Shown here: positions 1 through 8,883 of the stretch, piece after piece
How the letters are laid out: each line of letters begins with the position of its first letter
Position numbering within the stretch: position 1 is the first letter of the stretch
Source: Pelagibius sp. CAU 1746
GTDB lineage: Bacteria; Pseudomonadota; Alphaproteobacteria; Kiloniellales; Kiloniellaceae
Direction: 5' to 3'
Assembly (NCBI RefSeq): GCF_039839785.1
Contig: NZ_JBDOQT010000001.1
Location: 3,286,001 to 3,350,000 of the forward strand
Length of the DNA: 64,000 nucleotides
Translations under genes and position numbers: made by a program
Notes under the pieces: generated by a model
What the model was told of the DNA's origin: nothing
Seen by the model: only the letters and a program-made list of their open reading frames with translations
Databases searched by the model: none

Positions 1-207
1 TGGCTCGGCTTCCACAACTGCGACCAGGACACCTTCTTCGCGATGATCGAGGGTTACGCCAGACGCTACGGCCTGGACCTGCCGAACGATCAGCTGCACG
101 CCGAAGCCAAGGAGTGGTCGGTCACCCGCGGCGGGCGCTCGGGACGCGTCGCCTGGCAGTACATCCAGGATCTGGCCGGCCGTTTGGGCAAGCGCCTGGA
201 CGACTGA
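1..207 (+). CDS. DUF815-type AAA+ ATPase, C-terminal fragment
   Basis: Only the last 68 codons are in the window; the reading frame is open from base 1 and stops with TGA at 205-207. The peptide begins WLGFHNCDQDTFFAMIEGYA and later reads TRGGRSGRVAWQYIQDL, which I recognise as the conserved C-terminal part of the DUF815 group of AAA+ ATPases (function not established). The Walker motifs lie upstream and cannot be checked. It is convergent with the minus-strand gene ending at 273. Confidence 0.7.
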   Translation, partial: WLGFHNCDQDTFFAMIEGYARRYGLDLPNDQLHAEAKEWSVTRGGRSGRVAWQYIQDLAGRLGKRLDD

Positions 208-272
208 GGCCGGGGCTTGTCCCGGGCGCGGCGGCGGAGTTTCGAGGCGCCGGCTCTTGTACGCCTCTTGCT

Positions 273-599
273 TTACGGCTGCGGCGCCTCGTCACGGTCG
301 TGCGGGCCATAGTCGCGGACGACCGAGGCGACCCGGAGGCGGTAGTCCGCGAAGAGCTCGCGGCGTCCCCGCCCTTGCGCGGCCTGATGCCCGCTCTGGC
401 TGCGCCAGCGGGCGATGGACTCCTCGTCGCGCCAGAACGACAGCGAGAGCAGCTTGCCCTCCTCCGTGAGGCTCGAAAACCGCTCTACCGAGATGAAGCC
501 GTCGATCTGCTCCAGCTCGGCGCGCAGGGAGGCGGCGATGTCGAGATAGGCGCCCTTGTATTCCGCCTTGGGCCAGATCTCGAAGATGACAGCGTGCAT
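273..599 (-). CDS. Antibiotic biosynthesis monooxygenase (ABM)-domain protein
   Basis: 108 residues starting MHAVIFEIWPK. The sequence follows the dimeric ferredoxin-like ABM fold: an N-terminal beta strand, a helix (YLDIAASLRAELEQIDGFIS), the ERF..SLTEEGKLLSLSFWRDEESIARWR stretch in two parts, and a C-terminal strand (YRLRVASVVRDY). Proteins of this type are small soluble oxygenases or haem-degrading or quinone-related enzymes; the substrate cannot be told from sequence. I chose the ATG at 599 because a GGGAG ribosome site lies just upstream; an in-frame extension to 737 would run into the M23 gene and has no family similarity. It is the last gene of the minus-strand block, 19 bases behind the M23 gene. 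Confidence 0.75.
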   Translation of the reverse strand: MHAVIFEIWPKAEYKGAYLDIAASLRAELEQIDGFISVERFSSLTEEGKLLSLSFWRDEESIARWRSQSGHQAAQGRGRRELFADYRLRVASVVRDYGPHDRDEAPQP

Positions 600-618
600 G
601 GACTCTGCTCCCGGCAGG

Positions 619-1842
619 CTAGTTCGCCGCCGAGGCGGTGCGCGGCGCGAGTTGAGTTTCCGGATTGACCGCGCGGGTCCCGCGCCGCACCTCGAAATGC
701 AGCTGCGGGCGCTCGACGTTTCCGCTGCTGCCGACACGGGCTATGGTCTGGCCCTGGCTCACGCGGTCGCCGGCGGCGACCAGAAGTTGCTCGTTGTGGG
801 CGTAGGCGGTCACCCAGCCGCTGGCGTGCTTGATCAGCAGCAGCTTGCCGAACCCCTTCAGCTCCTCGCCGGCATAGGCGACGACGCCGTTCTCGGCGGC
901 GCGCACCGGCGTGCCGCGCGGCGCGGCGATGTTGATGCCGTCGTTGTGCTCGCCGCCCTCCTTGGCGCCGAAGGAGGACAGCACCCGCCCCTGCACCGGC
1001 CAGTGGAAAGCGGAGCCGGCGCGGGCCGGTGGATTGGCCAGGGCGGCCCGTGTCTCCGCCTTGGAGCGCGGCGGCTTGCGTTGCCCCTCGTTCGCAGGCG
1101 CCTCGGGCAGATCGCGCGGCGCCGCCTGCGGCGCGGCTTGCGGCGGCGTGGCTTCGGGCGGCGCATAGGCGACGGCGGTGGCCTCGGCGCCAGCGGCGGA
1201 GTCCGGTGTCGGCAGGATCAGCCTTTGGCCCAGCGGAATGCTGTAGGGCGGCTGGATGCCGTTGAGGCGCACCAGCTCGCTGCGGTCGACATTATAGCGG
1301 CGGGCGATGTTGTAGACCGTGTCGCCGACCGCCACCTCGTGCACCTGCGCCTGTGGAATGGTCAGTGCCTGACCGACGGAAAGAGCGTAAGGCGGCTGCA
1401 ATTTGTTGGCGTCGATAACCGCGCGGATGGGCAAACCGAAACGCCGCGCGATGCCGTAGAGGCTGTCGCCCTTGGCGACCACGTAACGGCCGCCGGCGAG
1501 CATCGCCGAGGCCTGCTGAACGGCCGCAGGCTGCGCCGCCGCGAGCGGCTTGGCCGCCGGCATCGGGACCGGCTGGCTGACCGCCGTCAAGGGCGCCAGT
1601 TGTTGCACCTCCACGGCGGCCGACGGCGCCGCCGCCAGGGGCTGGGCCGCGGCGGTTTCCACCGGCTGGCCCCAGGCAGCCAGGCTCGCCGGCGGGACCG
1701 GCTTGCGCTGCGGCAACGGCGGCGGGTCCTTCGGCGTCACGAATCCGACGGGGCGGTAGTTGGGCGCGGCGAAGCAGCCGGCCAGCAGCACGCCGGCGGC
1801 AGCCAGAACCAGGCAAGCCGACCATCGCCGGGGCCTGCTCAT
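619..1842 (-). CDS. LysM/M23 lipoprotein, NlpD/DipM-like, probably catalytically inactive
   Basis: 407 residues. The N-terminus carries a lipoprotein signal (VLLAGCF, lipidated Cys about residue 23). Two LysM domains follow (GRYVVAKGDSLYGIARRFG and VHEVAVGDTVYNIARRYN) that bind peptidoglycan, then a Pro/Ala-rich linker and a C-terminal LytM/M23 domain (about residues 280-400). In active M23 enzymes zinc is held by HxxxD and HxH; here these read HNDGIN (Asp replaced by Asn) and PQLHFE (first His replaced by Gln). That pattern fits the NlpD type, which activates periplasmic amidases during cell separation instead of cutting peptidoglycan itself. Its start overlaps the pcm stop (ATGA), so the two are probably translationally coupled; surE-pcm-nlpD is a long-known order. 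Confidence 0.85.
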   Translation of the reverse strand: MSRPRRWSACLVLAAAGVLLAGCFAAPNYRPVGFVTPKDPPPLPQRKPVPPASLAAWGQPVETAAAQPLAAAPSAAVEVQQLAPLTAVSQPVPMPAAKPLAAAQPAAVQQASAMLAGGRYVVAKGDSLYGIARRFGLPIRAVIDANKLQPPYALSVGQALTIPQAQVHEVAVGDTVYNIARRYNVDRSELVRLNGIQPPYSIPLGQRLILPTPDSAAGAEATAVAYAPPEATPPQAAPQAAPRDLPEAPANEGQRKPPRSKAETRAALANPPARAGSAFHWPVQGRVLSSFGAKEGGEHNDGINIAAPRGTPVRAAENGVVAYAGEELKGFGKLLLIKHASGWVTAYAHNEQLLVAAGDRVSQGQTIARVGSSGNVERPQLHFEVRRGTRAVNPETQLAPRTASAAN

Positions 1843-2522
1843 GCCATTCCCTCGCTGCGTTGAATGAAACCGGACCCCAAAGCCACGCCGTCGTCGGGCA
1901 CGCCTTCGACCAAGGGCACGAAGCGCACGTCGCTCAAGTGTTCCTCGACCAGGCCGTCGGCCGTGCGGGTCAGCCGCAGCAGCGCCTGGTCGCGCGAAGT
2001 CCGGCCGACCGGAAGGACCATGAGGCCGCCCTCGGCCAGTTGATCGACCAAAGCTCCGGGCACGTCCACAGCCGCAGCCGTCACGATGATGCGGTCGAAA
2101 GGCGCCTGCTCGCGCCAGCCCTTCCAGCCGTCGCCATGGCGGGTGGTGATGTTGTGCAGACGCAACGACGCGAAGCGTGTCTCGGCGATCTGCAGCAACT
2201 CCCTGAAGCGCTCGATGGTGTAGACCCGGCGGCAGAGGCGCGACAGCACGGCGGCTTGATAGCCGGAGCCGGTGCCGACCTCCAGCACCTTGGTGCGCCG
2301 GCTGGCGCGCAGCGCCTGCGTCATCAGGGCCACCACCTGGGGCTGGCTGAGCGTCTGTCCCTGGCCAATGGGGATGGCCATGTTCTCGTAGGCCTGATGG
2401 CGAAAGCTCTCAGGCGTGAAGGCCTCGCGCGGAATGCGTTCGATCGCGGAAAGGACGTCGGTATCCGCTATCCCGGCGCGGCGCAATTCCATGACCAGAC
2501 GGATCTTGCGCGACGCCACCAT
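1839..2522 (-). CDS. pcm: Protein-L-isoaspartate O-methyltransferase
   Basis: 227 residues. It uses S-adenosylmethionine to methylate isoaspartyl residues in aged proteins, starting their repair. The SAM-binding motif I is clear (KVLEVGTGSGYQAAVLSRL), preceded by the family block IPIGQGQTLSQPQVVALM and followed by the post-I region RVYTIERFRELLQIAE. The ATG at 2522 overlaps the surE stop by one base (TGATG), and the stop overlaps the next gene by ATGA, so surE, pcm and the LysM/M23 gene form one coupled unit. The open frame continues upstream to 2813 but that part is antisense to surE and meaningless. A second, more divergent member lies at 29893-30549. Confidence 0.93.
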   Translation of the reverse strand: MVASRKIRLVMELRRAGIADTDVLSAIERIPREAFTPESFRHQAYENMAIPIGQGQTLSQPQVVALMTQALRASRRTKVLEVGTGSGYQAAVLSRLCRRVYTIERFRELLQIAETRFASLRLHNITTRHGDGWKGWREQAPFDRIIVTAAAVDVPGALVDQLAEGGLMVLPVGRTSRDQALLRLTRTADGLVEEHLSDVRFVPLVEGVPDDGVALGSGFIQRSEGMA

Positions 2523-3304
2523 CAGTCGAAGATCCCCTGCATCTTCTTCATTGTCCCCCGGTGCGTCAGGTCCAGGTGCAGCGGCGTCACGGATATCCCC
2601 CCGCGCGCCGTCACCGCCAAATCGGTATCCCTGTCCCGCGACTCGTCGACCTGGTAGCCGCCGATCCAAACGAAGCGGCGGCCCGAGGGGTCCTCTCCCT
2701 CGGTCACGGTAGTGCCTTGATCGCGGCGGCCCTGGCGGCAGACGTGGATGCCCTGCACCTCGTCCGGCGCCACCGCCGGGAAGTTCACGTTGACCAGCAG
2801 GTCGCGCCGCCATTCCATGGCCGTCAGGCGGCGCACGATCTTTCCCAGGAACTTCTCCGCCACCTTCCAGCGCACGGCGCCGTCGGCCTGGCGCTGCTGG
2901 CTGAAGGCGATGGCGCGGATACCGAGCAGCGCCGCCTCCATGGTCGCGGCCACGGTGCCGGAATAGGTCACGTCCTCGCCCAGATTGCCGCCGTCGTTGA
3001 TGCCGGAGAGCACGAGGTCGGGCGGATGATCCGCCATGATACGGTGGTGGGCGACCAGCACGCAGTCGGTCGGCGTGCCGTCGACGGAAAAGCGTTTGGC
3101 GCCAAGGCGCCGTTCGCGCAGCGGCCGGCGCAGGGTCAGAGAATGACTGGTCGCCGATTGCTCCGTCTCCGGCGCCACCACCCAGACGTCGTCGCTCAAG
3201 GTCTTGGCGAGCTTCTCCAGGACCTTCAGGCCCGGCGCGTGAATGCCGTCATCGTTGGTGATCAGCACCCGCGCCTTCTTGAGATTGATCCCGCCCTTAG
3301 CCAT
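2522..3304 (-). CDS. surE: 5'/3'-nucleotidase SurE
   Basis: 260 residues. SurE removes phosphate from nucleoside monophosphates and is tied to stationary-phase survival. The diagnostic metal-binding N-terminus [15 protein letters not shown] is intact (the paired Asp after Asn), followed by [16 protein letters not shown] and the [14 protein letters not shown] loop with its metal-binding Asn. Length is normal for the family. The ATG at 3304 lies inside the last codons of serS (8-base overlap), so translation is probably coupled to serS upstream and to pcm downstream. Confidence 0.95.
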   Translation of the reverse strand: MAKGGINLKKARVLITNDDGIHAPGLKVLEKLAKTLSDDVWVVAPETEQSATSHSLTLRRPLRERRLGAKRFSVDGTPTDCVLVAHHRIMADHPPDLVLSGINDGGNLGEDVTYSGTVAATMEAALLGIRAIAFSQQRQADGAVRWKVAEKFLGKIVRRLTAMEWRRDLLVNVNFPAVAPDEVQGIHVCRQGRRDQGTTVTEGEDPSGRRFVWIGGYQVDESRDRDTDLAVTARGGISVTPLHLDLTHRGTMKKMQGIFD

Positions 3305-4589
3305 CGGCAGCGATCACCTCCAGGCCGCCCATGTAGGGTCGCAGCGCCTCGGGCACCTCGATGGAGCCGTCGGCCTGCTGATAGTTCTCCATCACCGCGA
3401 TGAGGCAGCGCCCCACCGCCACGCCGGAGCCGTTCAGGGTGTGAACGAAGCGCGTGCCCTTCTCGCCCCCCTTGCCACTCTGGGCCGGCCGGAAGCGCGC
3501 CTTCATGCGCCGCGCCTGGAAGTCGGTGCAGTTGGAGCAGCTCGAGATCTCGCGATAGGCATCCTGACCGGGCAGCCACACCTCCACGTCATAGGTCTTG
3601 GCCGCCGCGAAACCCATGTCGCCGGTCGACAGCACCATGGTGCGGTACGGCAGGCCGAGGCGCTGCAGTACCGTCTCGGCGCAGTTCACCATGCGCTCCA
3701 GTTCGTCGGCCGACTGCTCCGGCGTGGTGATCGACACCATCTCGACCTTCTCGAACTGATGCTGGCGCAGCATGCCGCGGGTGTCGCGTCCGGCAGAGCC
3801 CGCTTCCGAGCGGAAGCAGGGCGTCAGGGCCGTGACCCGGAGCGGCAGGCCTTCGGCAGCGATTATCTCCCCCGCCACCAGATTGGTCAGCGGCACCTCG
3901 GCGGTGGGGATCAGCCACATGTCGTTGGTCGTGCGGAACTGGTCCTCGGCGAACTTCGGAAGCTGCCCGGTGCCGTAGAGAATCTCGTCACGCACCAGCA
4001 AAGGCGGCGCCACCTCGGTATAGCCGTGCTCGGTGGTGTGCAGGTCCAGCATGAACTGCGCCAGCGCCCGGTGCAGACGCGCCACCTTGCCGCGCATGAC
4101 GACAAAGCGCGAACCGGAGAGCTTGGCCGCCGCCTCGAAGTCGAGATAACCCAGCGCCTCGCCCAGCTCGTAGTGCTCCTTGGCCGCGAAGTTGAAGCGG
4201 CGCGGCTCCAGATGGCTGCGCAAGCAGACGTTGGCGCTCTCGTCCTCGCCGTCGGGCACCTCGGGCAGCGGCGCGTTGGGAAGGCCGCTCAGGAGGTCCT
4301 GCAACCCGGCGGCAAGCCGGCGCTCGTCTTCCTCGGCCGCGGCCATCTTGTCCTTCAGGCCCGCCACCTCGGCCATCAGCGCCGCGGCGTCCTCGCCCTT
4401 GCGCTTGGCCTCGCCGATGGCCTTGGACGCCTCGTTGCGCCGGGTCTGCATCGACTGCAGCCCGGTCTGCGCCTCGCGGCGCTCTGCATCGAGGGCGAGA
4501 ACCTCCGCCGAGAGCGGCTCCAGCCCGCGGCGCTTCATCGCCGCATCGAAGGCGTCGGGCTCTTCACGGATCCATCTGATGTCGTACAT
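3297..4589 (-). CDS. serS: Serine--tRNA ligase
   Basis: 430 residues, a cytoplasmic class II aminoacyl-tRNA synthetase. The N-terminal helical coiled-coil arm that binds tRNA-Ser spans about residues 25-105 ([19 protein letters not shown]). Motif 2 is [19 protein letters not shown] and motif 3 is [19 protein letters not shown]; the serine-site block [19 protein letters not shown] is present. I chose the ATG at 4589 ([11 protein letters not shown]), the usual family start; an in-frame extension to 4631 adds an unrelated leader. It opens the serS-surE-pcm-M23 unit; 241 bases upstream carry no gene. Confidence 0.96.
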   Translation of the reverse strand: MYDIRWIREEPDAFDAAMKRRGLEPLSAEVLALDAERREAQTGLQSMQTRRNEASKAIGEAKRKGEDAAALMAEVAGLKDKMAAAEEDERRLAAGLQDLLSGLPNAPLPEVPDGEDESANVCLRSHLEPRRFNFAAKEHYELGEALGYLDFEAAAKLSGSRFVVMRGKVARLHRALAQFMLDLHTTEHGYTEVAPPLLVRDEILYGTGQLPKFAEDQFRTTNDMWLIPTAEVPLTNLVAGEIIAAEGLPLRVTALTPCFRSEAGSAGRDTRGMLRQHQFEKVEMVSITTPEQSADELERMVNCAETVLQRLGLPYRTMVLSTGDMGFAAAKTYDVEVWLPGQDAYREISSCSNCTDFQARRMKARFRPAQSGKGGEKGTRFVHTLNGSGVAVGRCLIAVMENYQQADGSIEVPEALRPYMGGLEVIAADG

Positions 4590-4830
4590 AGGGGCACGCG
4601 ACTCGGGTTTGTTACAGGCGAATCGGGCCACTTATACGGCCCAGCCGGCGCCCCTGTCCACGCCCGACTGCCCCGATTCGTCCCCGAAACGCCCGAAAAA
4701 TACTACAGGAATCCAGGGCTTAGCTTTAGCGTCCGCCCCAAGGCCAGAGTCGAAACCGATGTTCCGATTCGAAAAGTGCCGCCAACTTAAAGTGATATCT
4801 GAAGAACGGGCGTTTACGGAAGTTAACGCG

Positions 4831-5901
4831 TCAGACCGCCGCGGCCCCGCGGGCGCCGGCTTTCGGCTGGTCGACCAGATGGTCGGTCAACACCGCCCCC
4901 ACCCACATGGCGGTGAGCGCCAGCCATGCCGAGAGGGCGAAAGTGGAGCCGCCAGTGACGCCGGCGCCGATAGCGCAGCCGCCCGCGAGCATGGCGCCGA
5001 ACCCCATCATGGCCGCGCCGCTCAGATAACGGCGCATGGACTTGGCGCCTTCGAAGCCCTCCAGCTTCCACTCGCGCGCCAGCAGCGCGGCCAGGGCGGC
5101 GCCGACGAACACGCCGGGGATCAGCCCGACGTCGAAGTCGACGGTGTCGGAGGCGGTCATGAAGAACATCAGCGTATCGGCCGAAGGGCCGGAGAAGGTC
5201 AGGCTCTCCACGGAGACCGGGTCGAAAGCCTGGCTGGAGACCATGGCCGTCAGCAGCCATCCCGCCCCCACCGAGAAACCCACGCCAGAGCCGAAAACCA
5301 GTACCGGCCAGGCGATGCCGGAGCGCCAAGAGGCGACCAGCGCGATCAGCGCCAGCACGGCGCCGATGGCGACGCCGGCATAGGGGCCGAGGCCGAGAAA
5401 GCTGGTGATTTCGATGTTGGCCGGCCCGGTGAGCCACAGCCGCGCCAGGGCCTCGCGCACCGGGGCCAAGACGCCGTAAAGCGACATCTGCGCCGTCACC
5501 GCGAAGACCAGGCCTGAAAGCAGCGCCCGCAGGTTGCCCCCGGCGGCCAGCACCAGCAACCGTCCGGAGCAGCCGCGCGCCAGCACCATGCCGGCGCCGA
5601 AGACGAGGCCGCCCAGGATCGCCCCGGACAACGAGCCGGGCGCGGACAGCCAGCGCGCTTGCTCCAAGGGCACCAGGCCGGACAGGGCGAAGGCCTGGGT
5701 CCAGAACACCGCCGTCGAGAAGCACAGCAGCCACACCGCCATGCGCGGGCCCAGCCGTCCGCGGGCGAACTCCACCGTGGCGGCGCGCAGGCAGAAGCGG
5801 CTGCGCTGGGAGGACACGCCAAAGATGATCCCCACCGTCAGACCGACCAGGGCCGCGGCCCCGGTGTCACCGGTCGTGTCGAGGATCCAGTTGATATCCA
5901 T
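4831..5901 (-). CDS. YeeE/YedE (TsuA-type) thiosulfate or sulfur transporter
   Basis: 356 residues, a polytopic inner-membrane protein with about ten hydrophobic segments. The family imports thiosulfate or related sulfur compounds through conserved cysteines; three Cys motifs typical of it are visible: RSRFCLRAATVEFARG, VLARGCSGRLLVLAAGG and MLAGGCAIGAGVTGGSTF. I prefer the ATG at 5901 (MDINWILDTTGDTG); an in-frame TTG at 5949 is possible but its Shine-Dalgarno-like sequence sits only one base away. It stands between tatC and serS, which are usually neighbours, so it may have been inserted into this gene order. No sulfurtransferase gene is adjacent. Confidence 0.85.
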   Translation of the reverse strand: MDINWILDTTGDTGAAALVGLTVGIIFGVSSQRSRFCLRAATVEFARGRLGPRMAVWLLCFSTAVFWTQAFALSGLVPLEQARWLSAPGSLSGAILGGLVFGAGMVLARGCSGRLLVLAAGGNLRALLSGLVFAVTAQMSLYGVLAPVREALARLWLTGPANIEITSFLGLGPYAGVAIGAVLALIALVASWRSGIAWPVLVFGSGVGFSVGAGWLLTAMVSSQAFDPVSVESLTFSGPSADTLMFFMTASDTVDFDVGLIPGVFVGAALAALLAREWKLEGFEGAKSMRRYLSGAAMMGFGAMLAGGCAIGAGVTGGSTFALSAWLALTAMWVGAVLTDHLVDQPKAGARGAAAV

Positions 5902-5999
5902 GGGGAAAGAGCCTGCCACAGTCGGAATTTCCACTTTATTAGCGGACAATTCCTACCGCGGCGTTGATTCAGGTCACATACCCCGGTCGCGAAAGCGGG

Positions 6000-6890
6000 T
6001 CAGGGGGCCGGCGGGACCTTATCGTCGTCCCCGTCCTTGGCCTCGGCGCCTTCGTCCTCGCCGTCAAAGTCCTCGAGGTCGTCGTCGCCGTACTCGTCCT
6101 CGCCCTGGGCCTCGGCGCGCTTCTTCTCGACCATCTTCGCCATGATGATGGAGATCTCGTAGAGCAGGACGATCGGCACCGCCAGGCTGAGCTGGCTCAA
6201 GGGGTCCGGCGGCGTGAAGACCGCCGCGACGATGAAGACGCCGACGATGGCGTACTTGCGCTTGGCCGCCATGCCCTTGGAAGTGGCCAGGCCGACGCGC
6301 GCCAGCAGCGTCATGACCACCGGAAGCTGGAAGCACAGCCCGAAGGCGAAGATGAGCTGCATCATCAACGAGAGATATTCGTTGACCTTCGGCTCGAGTT
6401 CGATCGCCAGCGAGTTCTCGCTGGCGGGCACCTGGAAAGCGATGAAGAACTCCGCCGCGAAGGGGAAGATGATGTAGTAGACCAGCGACCCCCCCAGGAA
6501 AAACAGGAAGGGCGTCGCCACCAGGAAGGGCGCCAGGGCCGACTTCTCGTGCTTGTAGAGGCCCGGCGCCACGAAGAGCCAGAACTGCACCAGGAAGACC
6601 GGAAAACAGATGAAGGCCGCCGCGAAGAACGCCACCTTCACGTAAGTGAAGAAGACCTCGGTCAGCGCCGTGAAGATCATGCGCTGATAGCGTTCCGAAA
6701 CGTCATTGGCGATCATGACGTCGGCCAGGGGCTGCGAGAGGTACTGGAAGATCTGTTCGGCGAAGAAGAAGCAGACCAGGAAGACCAACAGCAACGCGAT
6801 CACCGAATAAAGCAACCGCTGGCGCAACTCGATCAGATGGTCGAGCAGCGGCATCTTCTTGTCGTCGGGGTTGTCCGTCACGGTGGTCAT
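6000..6890 (-). CDS. tatC: Sec-independent protein translocase TatC
   Basis: 296 residues, the core receptor of the twin-arginine pathway in the inner membrane. The N-terminal signature MPLLDHLIELRQRLL is present and six membrane segments can be followed; the loop FWLFVAPGLYKHEK is the conserved FxxPGLxxxE region. The C-terminus has an unusually long Asp/Glu-rich tail after about residue 260 (EDEYGDDDLEDFDGEDEG). Its ATG overlaps the tatB stop by ATGA. At least one substrate is in this window: OpgG at 59397 carries an RRxFL signal. Confidence 0.96.
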   Translation of the reverse strand: MTTVTDNPDDKKMPLLDHLIELRQRLLYSVIALLLVFLVCFFFAEQIFQYLSQPLADVMIANDVSERYQRMIFTALTEVFFTYVKVAFFAAAFICFPVFLVQFWLFVAPGLYKHEKSALAPFLVATPFLFFLGGSLVYYIIFPFAAEFFIAFQVPASENSLAIELEPKVNEYLSLMMQLIFAFGLCFQLPVVMTLLARVGLATSKGMAAKRKYAIVGVFIVAAVFTPPDPLSQLSLAVPIVLLYEISIIMAKMVEKKRAEAQGEDEYGDDDLEDFDGEDEGAEAKDGDDDKVPPAP

Positions 6891-7393
6891 GCGGTCTTCT
6901 TGGACCCTTCGTCACCGGAGGCCGGAGCGGGCTCGCCTCCACCCTCGGCAGTGCCGGCCTGCGGGGAGTCTTCCCCCGGCGGCGTCAGGGAGTGGGCAGG
7001 CGCCACGTTCGCCGAAGGCATCTTGGCCGCCGCCTTCTCGGCATTGCTCTCCTCGCCCTGCCCCGCCTCGGAAGACGGAGAACCGCCCTCGCTGCGCGCT
7101 TCCTTCTCGATGGCGCGCACCTCGCCGCCGACCTCGTCGTCCGGGTCGAGGGCGTTGGAGAGCGTGCGCTGCAGATTGCCCCCGCGGGTCGCTTCCAGGG
7201 CCTTTTTGGCGTCGTCCAGTTCCGCCTCGCGGACCATCTCGTCGATACCGGACTGGAACTCGCGCGTGAGCGATCGAGCCTTGCGCATCCAATGCGCAAT
7301 GGTCTTCATCGTTTTGGGAAGATCTTTCGGTCCGATTACGACAAGGGCGATCAAGGCGATCACCGCCATCTCGGACCAACCGATATCAAACAT
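6887..7393 (-). CDS. tatB: Sec-independent protein translocase TatB
   Basis: 168 residues. The N-terminal single membrane helix and glycine-proline hinge (MFDIGWSEMAVIALIALVVI followed by GPKDLPK) and the following amphipathic helix identify TatB, the partner of TatC in recognising twin-arginine signals. The C-terminal two fifths is low-complexity, rich in Glu, Ser, Pro and Ala. The stop overlaps tatC by four bases; tatA lies 50 bases upstream on the same strand. Confidence 0.95.
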   Translation of the reverse strand: MFDIGWSEMAVIALIALVVIGPKDLPKTMKTIAHWMRKARSLTREFQSGIDEMVREAELDDAKKALEATRGGNLQRTLSNALDPDDEVGGEVRAIEKEARSEGGSPSSEAGQGEESNAEKAAAKMPSANVAPAHSLTPPGEDSPQAGTAEGGGEPAPASGDEGSKKTA

Positions 7394-7443
7394 GGGCGCC
7401 CATCATCGCGAAGGCATGGCGCAAGGACGCGGCCGGCCCGGCC

Positions 7444-7692
7444 TCAGCCGTTGGCCGCCTTGTCCTTTTCCTCGGAAGACGACATGGCCGCGCCGTCCTG
7501 GTCGATGACCTTGGGACTGTCGCCGGCCGTATCTTCTTCCTTCTTCTTGCCTTCTTCCTTGAGGCCCTTCTTGAAGGCGTTGATGCCCTGTCCCATGTCG
7601 CGCATCAGCTTGGGAATCTTGCCGCCGCCGCCGAACAGAACGAGCACAACTACCAGCACGATGAGCCAGTGCCAGATACTAAAGGTTCCCAT
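7444..7692 (-). CDS. tatA: Sec-independent protein translocase TatA
   Basis: 82 residues starting [20 protein letters not shown], then a GGGGKIP hinge, a short amphipathic helix ([20 protein letters not shown]) and a charged tail. This is the pore-forming Tat subunit; it has the FG-type hinge, and the short acidic/basic tail separates it from TatB. It is first of tatABC. A GGGAGAT ribosome site lies just upstream of the ATG at 7692. The 91 bases between it and the ABC gene show no terminator I can defend. Confidence 0.95.
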   Translation of the reverse strand: MGTFSIWHWLIVLVVVLVLFGGGGKIPKLMRDMGQGINAFKKGLKEEGKKKEEDTAGDSPKVIDQDGAAMSSSEEKDKAANG

Positions 7693-7783
7693 TCCGGGAT
7701 CTCCCTAATTTTAGTCTTAACCGCCTATTGAGGCGGACTATCGCAAAAAGCCCCAGCCGCCGCAACGCTCCTGGACAGGAGAG

Positions 7784-8851
7784 TTAACGGCCCTCACGGG
7801 GAAAAACAAAGGCTTGCGCCCGGTCCAGGGCCACCGCCAAACATTGCCTTTCGGGGGGAAGAAAGCGCCCCGGCACCCGGGCATGGAAATGAGGCGAACC
7901 CTCGGGCAGTTCAAGGCTGCGCAGGTGGATCAGGCTGGTACGGCCCATGAGGCGGGCGGCCATGACCGCCACGCTGTGCGGCGGCACCGGGCAGCCATCG
8001 TCCACGGGCGTCAGATGCAAGGCCTCCGGGCGGATTAGAACCTGTACGGGGCTACCGTCCGGCAAGCCGCCGGCCGCCACCGCACCAAAGGGCGTCGCCA
8101 CCTCTCCCGCTTTAACAACACCGTCCAATTGGTTGATTTCACCGAAAAAAGAAGCAACGAAGGAATCCGCGGGCTCGTAGTAGAGATTGGCCGGCGTGCC
8201 CTGCTGAACCATGCGCCCATCGCGCATCAGCGCGATGCGGTCGGCCATGAACATGGCCTCTTCCGGGTCATGGGTGACCATCAGCGTGGTGGTGCCGCTC
8301 TGCTTGAGAACGTGCAGGGTATCATCGCGCACCTGCTGGCGCAGCCGGGCATCCAGGTTGGAAAAGGGCTCGTCCAGCAGCATGACCCGCGGGCGCGGTG
8401 CCAGGGCCCGCGCCAGGGCGACGCGCTGCTGCTGGCCGCCGGAGAGCATATGCGGATAGGCTTCGGCGGAGGCGGCCATGCCGACCAGCTTCAACGCCTC
8501 GCCCACCCGGGCGCGGCGCTCGGCGGCAGCGAGGCGGCGCAGCCCGAAGGCCACGTTGTCGGCCACGGAGAGGTGGGGAAAGAGAGCGTAGTCTTGGAAC
8601 ACCAAGCCGACGGAGCGTTCCTCGGGCGGCCGCTCGCGGCCCTCGCCGGCGACCACCTCCCCATCGATCAGCACCCGCCCCTGCTGCAGCGTCTCCAAGC
8701 CCGCGGCGACCCGGAGCGCCGTGGTCTTGCCGCAGCCCGAGGGGCCCAGCAGACAGACCACCTCGCCCGGCTCCAGCGTCAGGCTGAGGTCATCGACCGC
8801 CAGCAGGTCGCCGAAGGCATGGCTCACGTGTTCCAGGGATAGCGACGACAT
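7784..8851 (-). CDS. ABC transporter ATP-binding protein, FbpC-like (ferric iron type)
   Basis: 355 residues. Nucleotide-binding domain in residues about 1-235: Walker A GPSGCGKTT, Q-loop VFQDYALFPH, signature LSGGQQQRVALARAL, Walker B VMLLDEPFSNLD and switch His VTHDPEEAM. A C-terminal TOBE-type regulatory domain follows (about 270-350). The layout and the block RPPEERSVGLVFQDYALFPH fit the ATPases of Fe3+, spermidine or other small-solute importers. No permease or binding-protein gene is adjacent, so its partners must be elsewhere. It sits between scpB and tatA, which are often neighbours. Confidence 0.85.
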   Translation of the reverse strand: MSSLSLEHVSHAFGDLLAVDDLSLTLEPGEVVCLLGPSGCGKTTALRVAAGLETLQQGRVLIDGEVVAGEGRERPPEERSVGLVFQDYALFPHLSVADNVAFGLRRLAAAERRARVGEALKLVGMAASAEAYPHMLSGGQQQRVALARALAPRPRVMLLDEPFSNLDARLRQQVRDDTLHVLKQSGTTTLMVTHDPEEAMFMADRIALMRDGRMVQQGTPANLYYEPADSFVASFFGEINQLDGVVKAGEVATPFGAVAAGGLPDGSPVQVLIRPEALHLTPVDDGCPVPPHSVAVMAARLMGRTSLIHLRSLELPEGSPHFHARVPGRFLPPERQCLAVALDRAQAFVFPREGR

Positions 8852-8883
8852 GGGGGGCGCTCAGGATCGGCCGGCCGCGCGGG

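Noticed and set aside
5902-5949. TTG start at 5949 for the YeeE-type transporter
   Set aside because: Its ribosome-like site is one base from the codon; ATG at 5901 fits the family start better.
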